Shown here: positions 1 through 10,679 of the stretch, in pieces | Numbering within the stretch: the stretch's first letter is position 1 | Layout: every line of letters begins with the position of its first letter | From: Pontimonas sp. | GTDB taxonomy: Bacteria; Actinomycetota; Actinomycetes; Actinomycetales; Microbacteriaceae | NCBI GenBank assembly: GCA_028096805.1 | Contig: JAOHDU010000006.1 | Coordinates: 7,900-46,244, forward strand | Length of the DNA: 38,345 bases | Direction of reading: 5' to 3' | The notes under the pieces: generated by a model | The model's database searches: none | The model's input: the letters and a program-made list of their open reading frames with translations, nothing else | What the model was told of the DNA's origin: nothing | Translations under genes and position numbers: made by a program

Positions 1-351
1 GACGTCTCCGTACACGAAATCGTGGGCGAGGTGGACGGTCGAGTCTGTCTGCTGGTGGATGACATGATCGACACCGGCCGCACCATTGCGAAAGCCGCCC
101 AAGCGCTGAAGAACGCGGGCGCGACCAGTGTGATTGTTGCCGCTACGCACGCGGTTTTCTCCGACCCCGCCTCCACGGTGCTGCAGTCAGATTTCATCGA
201 CGAGGTGGTCGTGACCGACACCCTGCCGCTTCCTGCCGATAAGCATTGGGATCGACTCACGGTTCTGCCGATCGCGCCGTTGTTGGCACGCGCTATTCGC
301 GAGGTATTCGAGGATGGTTCTGTCACCTCAATGTTTGACGGGGCTGCTTAG
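1..351 (+). CDS. prs: Ribose-phosphate pyrophosphokinase, 3' part only
   Basis: The C-terminal 116 residues of PRPP synthase, which makes phosphoribosyl pyrophosphate from ribose 5-phosphate and ATP for nucleotide, histidine and tryptophan synthesis in the cytoplasm. The reading frame is open from base 1, so the gene begins before the window; full-length enzymes have about 320 residues. The ribose-phosphate loop is visible as DDMIDTGRT at fragment residues 20-28. Most relatives have DTGGT, so the Arg in place of the second Gly is a small deviation. The C-terminal SMFDGAA is typical of the family end. Its TAG stop at 349-351 overlaps by four bases the stop of the convergent small membrane gene. 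The family is secure; regulation is not visible because the promoter lies outside. Confidence 0.95.
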   Translation, partial: DVSVHEIVGEVDGRVCLLVDDMIDTGRTIAKAAQALKNAGATSVIVAATHAVFSDPASTVLQSDFIDEVVVTDTLPLPADKHWDRLTVLPIAPLLARAIREVFEDGSVTSMFDGAA

Positions 352-695
352 CTTCCCGTCAACGGAACCAAGCGTGGAGCGCCAGGAATCACGCCCAGGT
401 GGGCGATAAAAAAGTCGTCCTGCCCGTCAATTTCGACATAGCAATTCCAGCCCAGCACATCCGAGTTGCCGAGCTCAAACGCTGCCTTTGAACGCTGAGC
501 CCCTGGCGCGTAGTACGCGGCAGCAATCTGGCAGGCGTACTGCGCTGTTTGGACCTGGGTGACCCAGGTGATCAACACCCCGGGCAGGACCAGCGCAACA
601 ATGGCCAACGACACGACGATTTGCAGGAGTCGGCGCCGTTTGCGGGAATACAGCGGACGCTCGGGTTCCCCGAAGTCTTCTGTATCCACCGACAT
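348..695 (-). CDS. Small single-pass membrane protein, unknown function
   Basis: A 115-residue protein that I do not recognise. A charged N-terminus ending in RKRRR (about residues 19-23) precedes one hydrophobic segment at about 24-46, followed by an extracytoplasmic domain of about 65 residues. That domain has two Cys, in YACQIA and WNCYVEI, that could form a disulfide. This suggests an N-in, C-out anchored protein. AAAGG lies just before the ATG at 695. It is convergent with prs, sharing four bases at the stops, and divergent from the APC permease, whose start is 39 bases away. It may be a lineage-specific envelope protein. I infer only topology, not function. Confidence 0.7.
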   Translation of the reverse strand: MSVDTEDFGEPERPLYSRKRRRLLQIVVSLAIVALVLPGVLITWVTQVQTAQYACQIAAAYYAPGAQRSKAAFELGNSDVLGWNCYVEIDGQDDFFIAHLGVIPGAPRLVPLTGS

Positions 696-722
696 GTTTA
701 CCTTTTCGATTCTTGGCGTGGT

Positions 723-728
723 TATAGT
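723..728 (+). promoter_or_regulatory. -10 element of APC permease, leaderless
   Basis: TATAGT lies six bases before the GTG at 735. That distance puts the transcription start on the start codon itself, favouring 735 over the in-frame GTG at 729. No clear -35 is seen. Confidence 0.5.
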
Positions 729-734
729 GTGCCA

Positions 735-1955
735 GTGGCCACTGTGCGAAGGGTTCTAGGCCCTCTAGCAGCAGCGGGGATCGGCGTCTCCGCCATGCTG
801 GGTGCGGGTGTGTTCTGGGTGTGGGGCCCGGTACTTGAGCGGGCCGGGAGCCTCTTTGTTGTGGCAGTGGTCCTTGCTGGTTTCCTGTCGCTTCTGAACG
901 CGCTGAGCGTGGCGCAGCTGGCCTTGTTGGTGCCCGAGTCCGGCGGTGTCTACGCCTACGCCAGGCGGTACCTGTCGCCCGGTGCTGGTTTTTTCGCCGG
1001 GTGGTTGTTCCTGGTCGGCAAACTCTCCTCGGCTGCGGCTATTGCCGTGATTGCGGCAACATATGCCTTTCCCGACCACGCGCTATGGGTTGCTCCGGCA
1101 CTCGTTGCCGTGTTTGCCCTCATCAACATCACGGGTGTTCGCTCCACCGCAGCCGTGGCGCTGGTGCTGACGGCTCTGGTCGTCGCGATACTGCTCGCCG
1201 TTATTGTCTCCGCCGCCAGCACCACCAGCGTCCCACCGATGAATTCTCCGATGGATGCCTACAGTCTCTGGCAGGCAGCAGGCCTGATGTTCTTTGCCTT
1301 TGCCGGCTATGCCCGGATGGCCACACTGGGTGCGGAAGTAAAAAACCCCAGCACCGTTCTCCCTCGCGTGATTGTGGGGACACTGGTGCTGGTGATCGCC
1401 CTCTACGTTGCGGTGGGTATCAGCGTGGTGGGCGCGCTCGGCACCAGCGGCGTTGTCGCCTCCGCAGCACCCCTCGCTGATGCCGTCGACGAATCATGGC
1501 GCGGGTTCGTGGTGATAGCCGCCGTGCTGGCGTGCTTGGGATCGCTCGGTGCACTGCTGGCTGGTTTGTCTCGAACCGCTATGGCTATGTCGGAGAGCAG
1601 CGATTTACCCCGAGGTTTGGCGGTGGTATCTACGCGCACCGGCAGCCCGGTGCGCGCCGAGGTCGTTATGGCAGCGCTCGCGATCGTGGCCTCCGCTGTT
1701 CTGGACCCCCTGTGGTTGGTGGGTGTGTCCTCGGCGACGGTGCTGAGCTATTACGCGATCGGACACCTCAGCGTGCTGCGTGTTCCGCGGCACGATCGGC
1801 GCTTGCCGGTGGCCGTGCCCTGGCTTGGCCTCACCGGGTGCGTATCCCTGGTGTTTGCCCTACCTGGCCTCTCGCTCGTCGCGGGTGCCACCGCACTCAT
1901 TCTGGGCGCCGGGGTGTGGTGGGGCGTGCGTTGGCGTCGTTATCGCGCGGGATAG
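735..1955 (+). CDS. APC-superfamily amino acid permease
   Basis: A 406-residue integral membrane transporter of the amino acid-polyamine-organocation superfamily, expected to carry amino acids or amines across the cytoplasmic membrane. The first helix holds the glycine-rich stretch GIGVSAMLGAGVF near the N-terminus, typical of APC substrate and ion sites. This is followed by LVPESGGVYAYARRYL after TM2 and FAFAGYARMATLGAEVKNP near TM6, both recognisable APC motifs. About twelve hydrophobic segments are present. The frame is open upstream to 549, but conserved sequence begins only after 729, and a -10 box supports GTG 735. The substrate cannot be read from sequence. It stands alone between prs and rplY, where M. 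tuberculosis has no such gene as far as I recall, so it may be a lineage insertion. Confidence 0.85.
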   Translation: MATVRRVLGPLAAAGIGVSAMLGAGVFWVWGPVLERAGSLFVVAVVLAGFLSLLNALSVAQLALLVPESGGVYAYARRYLSPGAGFFAGWLFLVGKLSSAAAIAVIAATYAFPDHALWVAPALVAVFALINITGVRSTAAVALVLTALVVAILLAVIVSAASTTSVPPMNSPMDAYSLWQAAGLMFFAFAGYARMATLGAEVKNPSTVLPRVIVGTLVLVIALYVAVGISVVGALGTSGVVASAAPLADAVDESWRGFVVIAAVLACLGSLGALLAGLSRTAMAMSESSDLPRGLAVVSTRTGSPVRAEVVMAALAIVASAVLDPLWLVGVSSATVLSYYAIGHLSVLRVPRHDRRLPVAVPWLGLTGCVSLVFALPGLSLVAGATALILGAGVWWGVRWRRYRAG

Positions 1956-1978
1956 ACGAGTGTGGGATTCCCCGCTAC

Positions 1979-2026
1979 GATTACGAGGTACTTCGGCGAG
2001 GAAGTGTGACATCACACTTCGTAATC
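1979..2026 (+). promoter_or_regulatory. Dyad-rich leader or operator upstream of rplY
   Basis: A nine-base inverted repeat, GAAGTGTGA at 2001-2009 and TCACACTTC at 2012-2020, is flanked by a second pair, GATTAC at 1979-1984 and GTAATC at 2021-2026. The two pairs extend the same helix, with an asymmetric 16-base bulge on the 5' side. No T-run follows, so it is not a normal terminator for the permease gene. It could be an operator dyad or an RNA leader controlling rplY. A possible -10 (TACGAT, 1976-1981) would put only the inner pair in the transcript. Confidence 0.45.
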
Positions 2027-2106
2027 GACGCGGCGGAGAAGGCTCCTGCGGTCTCTCCTCACGCTAAGGCGTTCGAGTTCGAGAAATCCCACACAGGAGC
2101 AAAAAC

Positions 2107-2748
2107 ATGGCTGAAAATCACGTCGACGCGGATATCCGCACGAGTTTTGGAAAAGGTGCTGCCCGCAAGCTGCGCCAGGCAGGGAAAATCCCCGCCGTTG
2201 TTTACGGTCACGGTGCCGCGCCGTTGCACGTCGCAGTTCCCGCGCACGAAACAACGCTTATTGCGCGTCGCGCCAACGCACTGATTGACCTGAAGATGCC
2301 GGATGAGAAGCAGCTTGTCCTCATCAAGGACATTCAGCGTGACCCGGTTCGCCAAATCATCGAGCACCTCGACCTGGTGATCGTGCGCAAGGGTGAAAAG
2401 GTCACCGTGGATATCGCCGTGCACGTGGAGGGTGAATCCATCTCCGGCACGATGGTCCAGCTCGAGCACGGCTCGATCAGCGTTGAAGCAGAAGCCACAC
2501 ACATCCCCGAGTCGGTGTCGGTCAGTGTTCAGGGCCTCGAAGAGGGTGCGCAAATCCATGCTGGCGAAATCGTTCTGCCGGAGGGCACCACGCTACTCAG
2601 CGACCCGGAGATGTTGATCCTCACGATCCAGCTGCCTCCGAAGGTGGAAGAAGCCGCTCCGGTTGCTGAGGAAGAAGGCGCTGCAGATGCCGCTGCTGGC
2701 GCTGCTGGCGCTGCGGAACAGTCTTCCAGTGATGACGGTGGCGAATAG
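2107..2748 (+). CDS. rplY: Ribosomal protein bL25, CTC form
   Basis: This 213-residue protein binds 5S rRNA in the large ribosomal subunit. The N-terminal L25 domain runs to about residue 95, with GKGAARKLRQAGKIPAVVYG at 16-35. The C-terminal TL5/CTC domain follows to about residue 185, then an Ala/Glu/Gly-rich acidic tail of about 25 residues. This is the long form usual in Actinobacteria and Thermus. ATG at 2107 follows AGGAGC plus six bases, an excellent ribosome binding site. It lies directly before pth, as in many actinobacteria, and is probably cotranscribed with it. A 151-base leader with strong dyads precedes it and may allow autogenous control, which is an inference. Confidence 0.95.
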   Translation: MAENHVDADIRTSFGKGAARKLRQAGKIPAVVYGHGAAPLHVAVPAHETTLIARRANALIDLKMPDEKQLVLIKDIQRDPVRQIIEHLDLVIVRKGEKVTVDIAVHVEGESISGTMVQLEHGSISVEAEATHIPESVSVSVQGLEEGAQIHAGEIVLPEGTTLLSDPEMLILTIQLPPKVEEAAPVAEEEGAADAAAGAAGAAEQSSSDDGGE

Positions 2749-2801
2749 CCCTGCGCTGGCTAGGAGCAAAAACTCCACCCGCCACTTCCCGGTGGCTGAT
2801 T

Positions 2802-3368
2802 GTGGGGCTCGGTAACCCGGGCTCTCGCTATGAACTAACGCGCCACAATGTTGGCGAACGTGCGGTTGTTGCCTGCGCTGCGAGCGCGGGGGAAACCTTC
2901 TCCAAAATGAAATCCCACGGGATGGTGGCGATCGCCACCCACCCCGCGGGAATTCGCCTGCACCTCGCCACGACCACCAGCTTTATGAACGTGTCCGGGG
3001 CGCCCGTGCGGGCCATGCTCGCGTTCTACAAAATTCCACCCGAGCAATTGATTGTTGTGCACGATGAGTTGGACCTGGAGCCCGGCGTGGTCCGGCTCAA
3101 AAAGGGTGGTGGTCACGCGGGTCACAATGGCATCCGCGATATTGCCCAGGCGCTAGGAACGCCAGATTTTTTGAGAATCCGCGTTGGTATTGGTCGTCCC
3201 GAAGGTCGTATCCCGCCCGCGGATTATGTGTTGCAGAAGCACACACCGGAACAAGAGCAGACCATGGCCCAGACGTTCACCACCGTCTGTAGTGCTATCG
3301 AGTTACTGGCGACGGAAGGGCTGACCGCGGCGCAGGGTCGCATTCATTCCCCACCTGCTGACGCGTAG
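2802..3368 (+). CDS. pth: Peptidyl-tRNA hydrolase, start uncertain
   Basis: Releases peptides from prematurely dissociated peptidyl-tRNA, recycling tRNA in the cytoplasm. GLGNPG, TRHNVG (catalytic His), FMNVSG, HDELDLEPG and GGGHAGHNG are all present in order, and the length (188 residues from GTG 2802) is near normal. The start is doubtful. The usual first strand is LIVGLGNPG, and the in-frame codons before 2802 indeed read W-L-I, so coding starts upstream. No in-frame ATG, GTG or TTG exists between the frame-closing TGA at 2733 and 2802. A strong AGGAG at 2762-2766 faces no start codon at the right spacing. CTG (2751 or 2796) or ATT (2799) are possible noncanonical starts. The gene follows rplY by about 50 bases and precedes mfd by ten. 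Confidence 0.9.
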   Translation: MGLGNPGSRYELTRHNVGERAVVACAASAGETFSKMKSHGMVAIATHPAGIRLHLATTTSFMNVSGAPVRAMLAFYKIPPEQLIVVHDELDLEPGVVRLKKGGGHAGHNGIRDIAQALGTPDFLRIRVGIGRPEGRIPPADYVLQKHTPEQEQTMAQTFTTVCSAIELLATEGLTAAQGRIHSPPADA

Positions 3369-3378
3369 GGTTGGCTCA

Positions 3379-6300
3379 GTGAGCCTTGACACCCTGATCC
3401 CCTGGTTATCCCAGGATGAGGGGCTTCAGTCTGCGCTGAATCTTGCGTCCACCGGCGGCTCGGTGGTGTTGCCGCAGGGAATATGGGCCCCCTACATCGC
3501 CGGGGTTTCCTCGGCACGCTCCCACTCAACCACAGTGGTCGTGTGTCCCACGGGGCGAGAGTCTGATCAACTGCGGGATCAATTGCGCACCATGGTGCCA
3601 GCCACCACGTCCGTGCTGGATTTTCCCGCGTGGGAAACACTTCCCCACGAGCGGCTCAGCCCGCACGCGGAAACCGTGGCGCGCCGCAGAAGCGCGCTTC
3701 GCGCTTTGCGATCGGTTTCCGAGGGAACATCGGATGGCTCACTGATCGTGGTGGCCTCCATTCGGGCACTGGTTCAGCCGGTGAATCCAGCGCTTGCCGA
3801 TGTTGAGTCCTTCGTCGCCAGGATCGGGGACACCAGCCGAACGCTCGAGGAATGGACCGAGTATTTGGTGGCCTCCGCGTATCAGCGGGTTGATTTGGTC
3901 ACCCGGCGCGGAGAGTTTGCGCTTCGCGGGGGAATTTTGGATGTCTTTCCGCCCTTGGCTGAGCACCCCGTGCGTTTGGACTTTTTTGGCTCCGAGATCG
4001 AGTCACTGTCCTTTTTCGCCGTGGCTGACCAGCGTTCGCTGCCTGAGCCAGTGGGGGACATCGCGCTGGATCCGGTGCGGGAAATGTTGTTGACCAGCGA
4101 TGTGCGGGGGAGGGCATCGGAGCTCGCCCAGGAATACCCCGGGCTGGGCGGGATGCTCGCCAAAATTGCCGAAGGAATCCCCTGTGAGGGGATGGAATCC
4201 CTGCAGCCGCTGTTGGTGGATCAGCTGGTTGCCCCCTCAACCTTGTTTCCCGAGGACACCGTGGTCGTGGAGGTGTCGTGGCAGAAAGTGGCAGCACGAG
4301 CAGAATCGCTCAACCACACGAATAAAGAATTCCTCCAGGCCGCATGGGAGGCAGCGGCCACCAGCGAAGGCTCTGCTCCCATTGATCTGGAGGCCGGCGA
4401 CTTCCTCTCCCGCGATGAGGTGCGGGACCTCAGCGCCCCGCGACCGTGGATCAGCGTGGACTCTCTTGACACGGGAAGTGCGGGAATACTCAGACCCGAT
4501 GTGCACCCAGTGACACTCGGTACCGGAGTAGATGAAGTGTGGGAGGTGATCGCTGAGAAAGCCCGTGAGGGCCACGAGATCGTCTGTGTTGCCGGAGGTC
4601 ACGGCCTGGTGGAGCGCACGGCACACCTCCTGGGGGATCGAGACATTGCCCACCGCATTGAAGAGGGCGGCCTCAACCCCGGCAGTTCCGTGGTGAGCGT
4701 CGTGCAGGGGGTCATCTCCGAAGGATTCGAGCTTGCCGGTAGCAAGCGACTGGTGCTCGGCGAGAAAGAGCTTTTTGGTAAAGCGGTAACAGCCTCACCG
4801 AGGGCGCGGCGAACACTCGCCGCCAAGCGCACCAAAGTGGTGGACCCCCTGCAGCTTGCTGCTGGGGACTATGTCGTCCACGACACCCACGGTGTGGGAC
4901 GTTTTGTCGAGGTGGCCCGACGTGAGGTCTCCACCGGTGGCAGGGATGCCATCAGAAGTGAGCGCGAGTTTGTCGTCCTCGAATATGCCCCCTCTAAGCG
5001 CGGGAGCCCACCGGATCGGCTCCATGTTCCCACCGACCAGCTCTCTCAACTGAGCCACTACGCCGGCAGTGATTCCCCCACGCTCTCAAAAATGGGCGGC
5101 TCGGATTGGGCGGTGACGAAAGGCAAAGCGCGGAAAGCTGTTCGTGAAATCGCTATCGACTTGGTCAAGTTGTATTCCGCGCGCATGTCGGCCCCCGGGT
5201 ATGCCTTCGGGCAGGACACCCCCTGGCAGCGTGAGCTGGAGGAAGCCTTTCCTTTTGTGGAAACTCCGGATCAGTTGACCACGATCGATGAGGTCAAAGC
5301 CGACATGGAGCGGCCCATTCCGATGGATCGCCTGGTGGCAGGCGATGTGGGTTTTGGAAAAACAGAAATTGCTGTTCGCGCAGCCTTCAAAGCTGTTCAA
5401 GATGGCAAGCAGGTCGCCATCATCGCCCCCACCACCCTGCTGGTGAAACAGCACATGGAGACGTTCCAAGAGCGTTACGCGCCCTTCCCGCTCAACCTGC
5501 GAGCACTCTCGCGGTTCCAAACGGCAGCGGAGGCGCGCTCCACCCTCCAGGGATTAGCGGACGGGAGTGTGGACGTGGTGGTGGGAACCCACCGACTGCT
5601 CGCGAAAAACGTGGTGTTCAAAGACCTGGGCTTAATCATCGTCGATGAGGAACAACGCTTCGGTGTGGAGCACAAAGACCTCCTGAAAGCCCTCAAAACC
5701 AATGTGGACGTGTTGGCGATGAGCGCGACCCCCATCCCTCGAACACTGGAGATGGCCGTCACCGGTATCCGCGAAATGTCGACTCTGGATACCCCGCCTG
5801 AGGCACGGCACCCGATTCTGACGTTTGTGGGCCCGTATAACGACGCCCAGGTGGTCGCGGCGATTCGCCGGGAGCTCTTGCGTGAGGGTCAAGTGTTTTT
5901 TGTGCACAACCGTGTCTCCTCCATTGCGCGGGTTGCTGAGCGCATTCAAGAGTTGGTTCCGGAAGCCCGTGTGGCGACCGCCCACGGTCAAATGCCCGAA
6001 GCAGACCTCGAGGGGGTCATGGTCGACTTCTGGGAACGTCGTTTCGATGTTTTGGTCTCCACCACCATCATTGAAACCGGTCTCGATGTCACCAACGCGA
6101 ACACTCTGATCGTTGATCGCGCCGACCGTTACGGGCTCTCGCAATTGCATCAGTTGCGCGGTCGCGTGGGTCGAGGCCGCGAACGCGGCTACGCCTACCT
6201 GCTGTATGACCCTGACCTTCCGGTCGGCGAAACCGCGCACGATCGCCTGGCCACCCTTGCTGCCACCACCGATTTGGGTGGCGGTACCCGCATTGCGATG

Positions 6301-6912
6301 AAGGATTTGGAAATGCGGGGGGCTGGGAACCTGTTGGGTGCTGAGCAGGCGGGCCACATTCAGGGTGTGGGGTTCGACCTGTATCTGCGGATGGTGTCCG
6401 AAGCCATTGCGACCTTCCGGGACGAGGTCGCCCCGGGACAGACGGAACTGCGTCTGGAACTGCCCGTGGATGCGCTGATCCCCCTGGATTACATTGACTC
6501 CGAGCGTTTGCGACTGGAGATGTATCAAAAGCTCTCCGCCGCTGCAGCACCCACCAGCGCGGAGGGAGCGATTGCCGAGCTAGTCGAAGAAATGATCGAT
6601 CGCTACGGTGAGCTGCCTCCGGCAGCCAACACGCTGGTGTCGATCACGCAGTTGCGACGCCTGTCGATGGCCCGCGGTCTGAGCGAGGTCATGGTGATGG
6701 GGAACAAATTGCGGCTGGTGGGCCCTCCGCTTCCCGATTCGATTCAAGTCCGACTGATGCGGCTTTATCCCGGCGCGAATCACGTTGCTCCGGCCCGCGT
6801 CACTTTGATTCCCCTGCCCGAGAACTACACCGATCAAGCGATGGTGACCTGGGTGGAGGGTGTGTTGGATGCGCTCTATCCAGCGCCCGTGGCGAGTGAA
6901 CCTGCACACTAG
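3379..6912 (+). CDS. mfd: Transcription-repair coupling factor
   Basis: An ATP-driven DNA translocase that removes RNA polymerase stalled at lesions and recruits UvrA for strand-specific excision repair. It is 1177 residues, a normal full length. An N-terminal UvrB-like region comes first, then the RNA polymerase-interacting (CarD-like) domain starting with GDYVVHDTHGVGRFVEV near 496. A RecG-like helicase core carries Walker A GDVGFGKTE at 655-663 and DEEQRFG at 756-762. Further helicase motifs are SATPIPRTL and GRVGRGRERGYAYL, and a TRCF C-terminal domain closes the protein. The start is GTG 3379, ten bases after pth. mazG begins four bases after its stop, so pth-mfd-mazG are likely one transcript, an order also known from M. 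tuberculosis (Rv1014c, Rv1020, Rv1021 region). Confidence 0.97.
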   Translation: MSLDTLIPWLSQDEGLQSALNLASTGGSVVLPQGIWAPYIAGVSSARSHSTTVVVCPTGRESDQLRDQLRTMVPATTSVLDFPAWETLPHERLSPHAETVARRRSALRALRSVSEGTSDGSLIVVASIRALVQPVNPALADVESFVARIGDTSRTLEEWTEYLVASAYQRVDLVTRRGEFALRGGILDVFPPLAEHPVRLDFFGSEIESLSFFAVADQRSLPEPVGDIALDPVREMLLTSDVRGRASELAQEYPGLGGMLAKIAEGIPCEGMESLQPLLVDQLVAPSTLFPEDTVVVEVSWQKVAARAESLNHTNKEFLQAAWEAAATSEGSAPIDLEAGDFLSRDEVRDLSAPRPWISVDSLDTGSAGILRPDVHPVTLGTGVDEVWEVIAEKAREGHEIVCVAGGHGLVERTAHLLGDRDIAHRIEEGGLNPGSSVVSVVQGVISEGFELAGSKRLVLGEKELFGKAVTASPRARRTLAAKRTKVVDPLQLAAGDYVVHDTHGVGRFVEVARREVSTGGRDAIRSEREFVVLEYAPSKRGSPPDRLHVPTDQLSQLSHYAGSDSPTLSKMGGSDWAVTKGKARKAVREIAIDLVKLYSARMSAPGYAFGQDTPWQRELEEAFPFVETPDQLTTIDEVKADMERPIPMDRLVAGDVGFGKTEIAVRAAFKAVQDGKQVAIIAPTTLLVKQHMETFQERYAPFPLNLRALSRFQTAAEARSTLQGLADGSVDVVVGTHRLLAKNVVFKDLGLIIVDEEQRFGVEHKDLLKALKTNVDVLAMSATPIPRTLEMAVTGIREMSTLDTPPEARHPILTFVGPYNDAQVVAAIRRELLREGQVFFVHNRVSSIARVAERIQELVPEARVATAHGQMPEADLEGVMVDFWERRFDVLVSTTIIETGLDVTNANTLIVDRADRYGLSQLHQLRGRVGRGRERGYAYLLYDPDLPVGETAHDRLATLAATTDLGGGTRIAMKDLEMRGAGNLLGAEQAGHIQGVGFDLYLRMVSEAIATFRDEVAPGQTELRLELPVDALIPLDYIDSERLRLEMYQKLSAAAAPTSAEGAIAELVEEMIDRYGELPPAANTLVSITQLRRLSMARGLSEVMVMGNKLRLVGPPLPDSIQVRLMRLYPGANHVAPARVTLIPLPENYTDQAMVTWVEGVLDALYPAPVASEPAH

Positions 6913-6916
6913 TTCT

Positions 6917-7552
6917 ATGACTGGTTCCTATCCCGGGCTTTCTCGACTGATCGTCACGATGGCGACCCTCCGGGGCCCAGACGGGTGCCCGTGGGATCGC
7001 GAGCAAACCCATGCTTCCCTCGTGGAGCACCTTCTCGAGGAAACCTTCGAGCTCATCGAAGCTTTGGAAGAGGGTTCACCGGAGGACATTCGCGAAGAAC
7101 TGGGCGATGTCCTCTATCAAGTGCTCTTTCACGCGGATATTGCTTCGGCTTATCCCGAAGGCGCTTTTGACATCGACGATGTCGCAGCGGAGGTCGAGGC
7201 AAAAATGCGCGAGCGCCACCCGCACGTTTTCGCTGACGGCGGCGCGGCCACCACGGAAGAAGTGGTTGAGCGGTGGCAAGAAATCAAAGCGGAGCAAAAA
7301 AAGCACCGTGCCACACCCTTTGAGGGGATCCCCGACAAGCTCTCCGCGCTGGCTCGCGCGCAGAGTGTCCTGAAGCGCGGCGGTGTCGCCGCAGAGCTTC
7401 GGAACCCACCACCCGCGCCGGACACGGAAGAGGAACTGGGCGAATTGCTGCTCGGCATCGTGCAGAGCGCCAGGGCACAGGGCTTAGACCCGGAACGAGC
7501 GCTGCGCACGCGATTGCGAGCGATCGAAGCCGGCTGGAGCCCGCCTGCGTGA
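6917..7552 (+). CDS. mazG: MazG nucleoside triphosphate pyrophosphohydrolase
   Basis: Hydrolyses (d)NTPs, including damaged ones, to monophosphates and pyrophosphate, limiting mutagenic nucleotides. The MazG signature is clear: GPDGCPWDREQTH at about residues 20-32, then LLEETFELIEAL and EELGDVLYQVLFHADIA, giving the EExxE plus ExxD magnesium site. The length of 211 residues suggests one full MazG domain plus a shorter C-terminal part, less than the 260-320 of two-domain enzymes. ATG 6917, four bases after the mfd stop, is preferred over an upstream in-frame start at 6860 that would overlap mfd by 53 bases. Its placement behind mfd links two genome-integrity genes. Confidence 0.92.
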   Translation: MTGSYPGLSRLIVTMATLRGPDGCPWDREQTHASLVEHLLEETFELIEALEEGSPEDIREELGDVLYQVLFHADIASAYPEGAFDIDDVAAEVEAKMRERHPHVFADGGAATTEEVVERWQEIKAEQKKHRATPFEGIPDKLSALARAQSVLKRGGVAAELRNPPPAPDTEEELGELLLGIVQSARAQGLDPERALRTRLRAIEAGWSPPA

Positions 7553-7564
7553 GAGACTAGGGAA

Positions 7565-10157
<2,593 letters not shown>

Positions 10158-10196
10158 CGTCTGCGCGCCCTAGGGTCGGGCTTAGCCGCCCATCCC

Positions 10197-10202
10197 TAAA
10201 CT
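10197..10202 (+). promoter_or_regulatory. -10 element of ftsB, leaderless
   Basis: TAAACT ends six bases before the GTG start at 10209, placing the transcript start at the start codon. Confidence 0.45.
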
Positions 10203-10208
10203 GATTAC

Positions 10209-10679
10209 GTGGCAGCAAAGAAGGCACAATCGAGAAAAAAAGGCGCCTCCACGGCGTCCGTTTTCTCCTCCCTGCAAGCCTCCGGGTTTGCCGTGGTCGT
10301 GCTGGTTCTCATCGTGGCCGGGGTCGTAGTGCTCTCACCCACGTTGAGCATCCTCGCCGAGCAGCAGCAAGAGATAGCCGCCCTCGAGGCGGCCCTGGAA
10401 GAAAGCAACGAGGCGGTGATCAGCCTCGAAGCCCAACGCGAACGCTGGCGAGACCCCGCTTTCGTCGAAACGCAGGCACGAGAGCGTTTGCTTTTTGTCT
10501 ACCCCGGCGACATCACCTACCTGGTGATTGATGACGTGGGGGAGGCGGAAGAAACCGACGAGCTCGAAGTATCCTCCGACATCGTGCGCTCCAGCACAGA
10601 CTGGCGCGAAGCGCTGCTGGCCTCCTACCTCGTCGCCGCAACAACGTCGTCTCTCGGCTCTGCGGGGGACACACCGTGA
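10209..10679 (+). CDS. ftsB: Septum formation initiator, FtsB/DivIC family
   Basis: A bitopic division protein expected to join FtsL and FtsQ in the divisome and help trigger septal peptidoglycan synthesis. It has 156 residues. A basic cytoplasmic N-terminus (KKAQSRKKG) is followed by a membrane helix at about 26-46, then a coiled coil at about 48-80 (QQQEIAALEAALEESNEAV) and the family sequence RDPAFVETQARERLLFVYPG. The C-terminal 50 residues are acidic and poorly conserved. GTG 10209 is supported by the -10 element just upstream. Its TGA overlaps the GTG of the DUF501 gene, so the two are translationally coupled. Confidence 0.88.
   Translation: MAAKKAQSRKKGASTASVFSSLQASGFAVVVLVLIVAGVVVLSPTLSILAEQQQEIAALEAALEESNEAVISLEAQRERWRDPAFVETQARERLLFVYPGDITYLVIDDVGEAEETDELEVSSDIVRSSTDWREALLASYLVAATTSSLGSAGDTP

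Noticed and set aside
2071-2084. GTTCGAGTTCGAG resembling an actinobacterial SOS box
   Set aside because: The LexA consensus needs TCGAAC, four bases, GTTCGA; this is a short direct repeat and lies before rplY, which is not an SOS gene.
1496-2284. A plus-strand frame bridging the APC gene end and rplY
   Set aside because: It overlaps two well-supported genes and its translation is Arg/Cys-rich without any motif.
5632-6528. A 298-codon minus-strand frame inside mfd
   Set aside because: mfd is unambiguous here by helicase motifs; the antisense protein has no domain or credible ribosome site.
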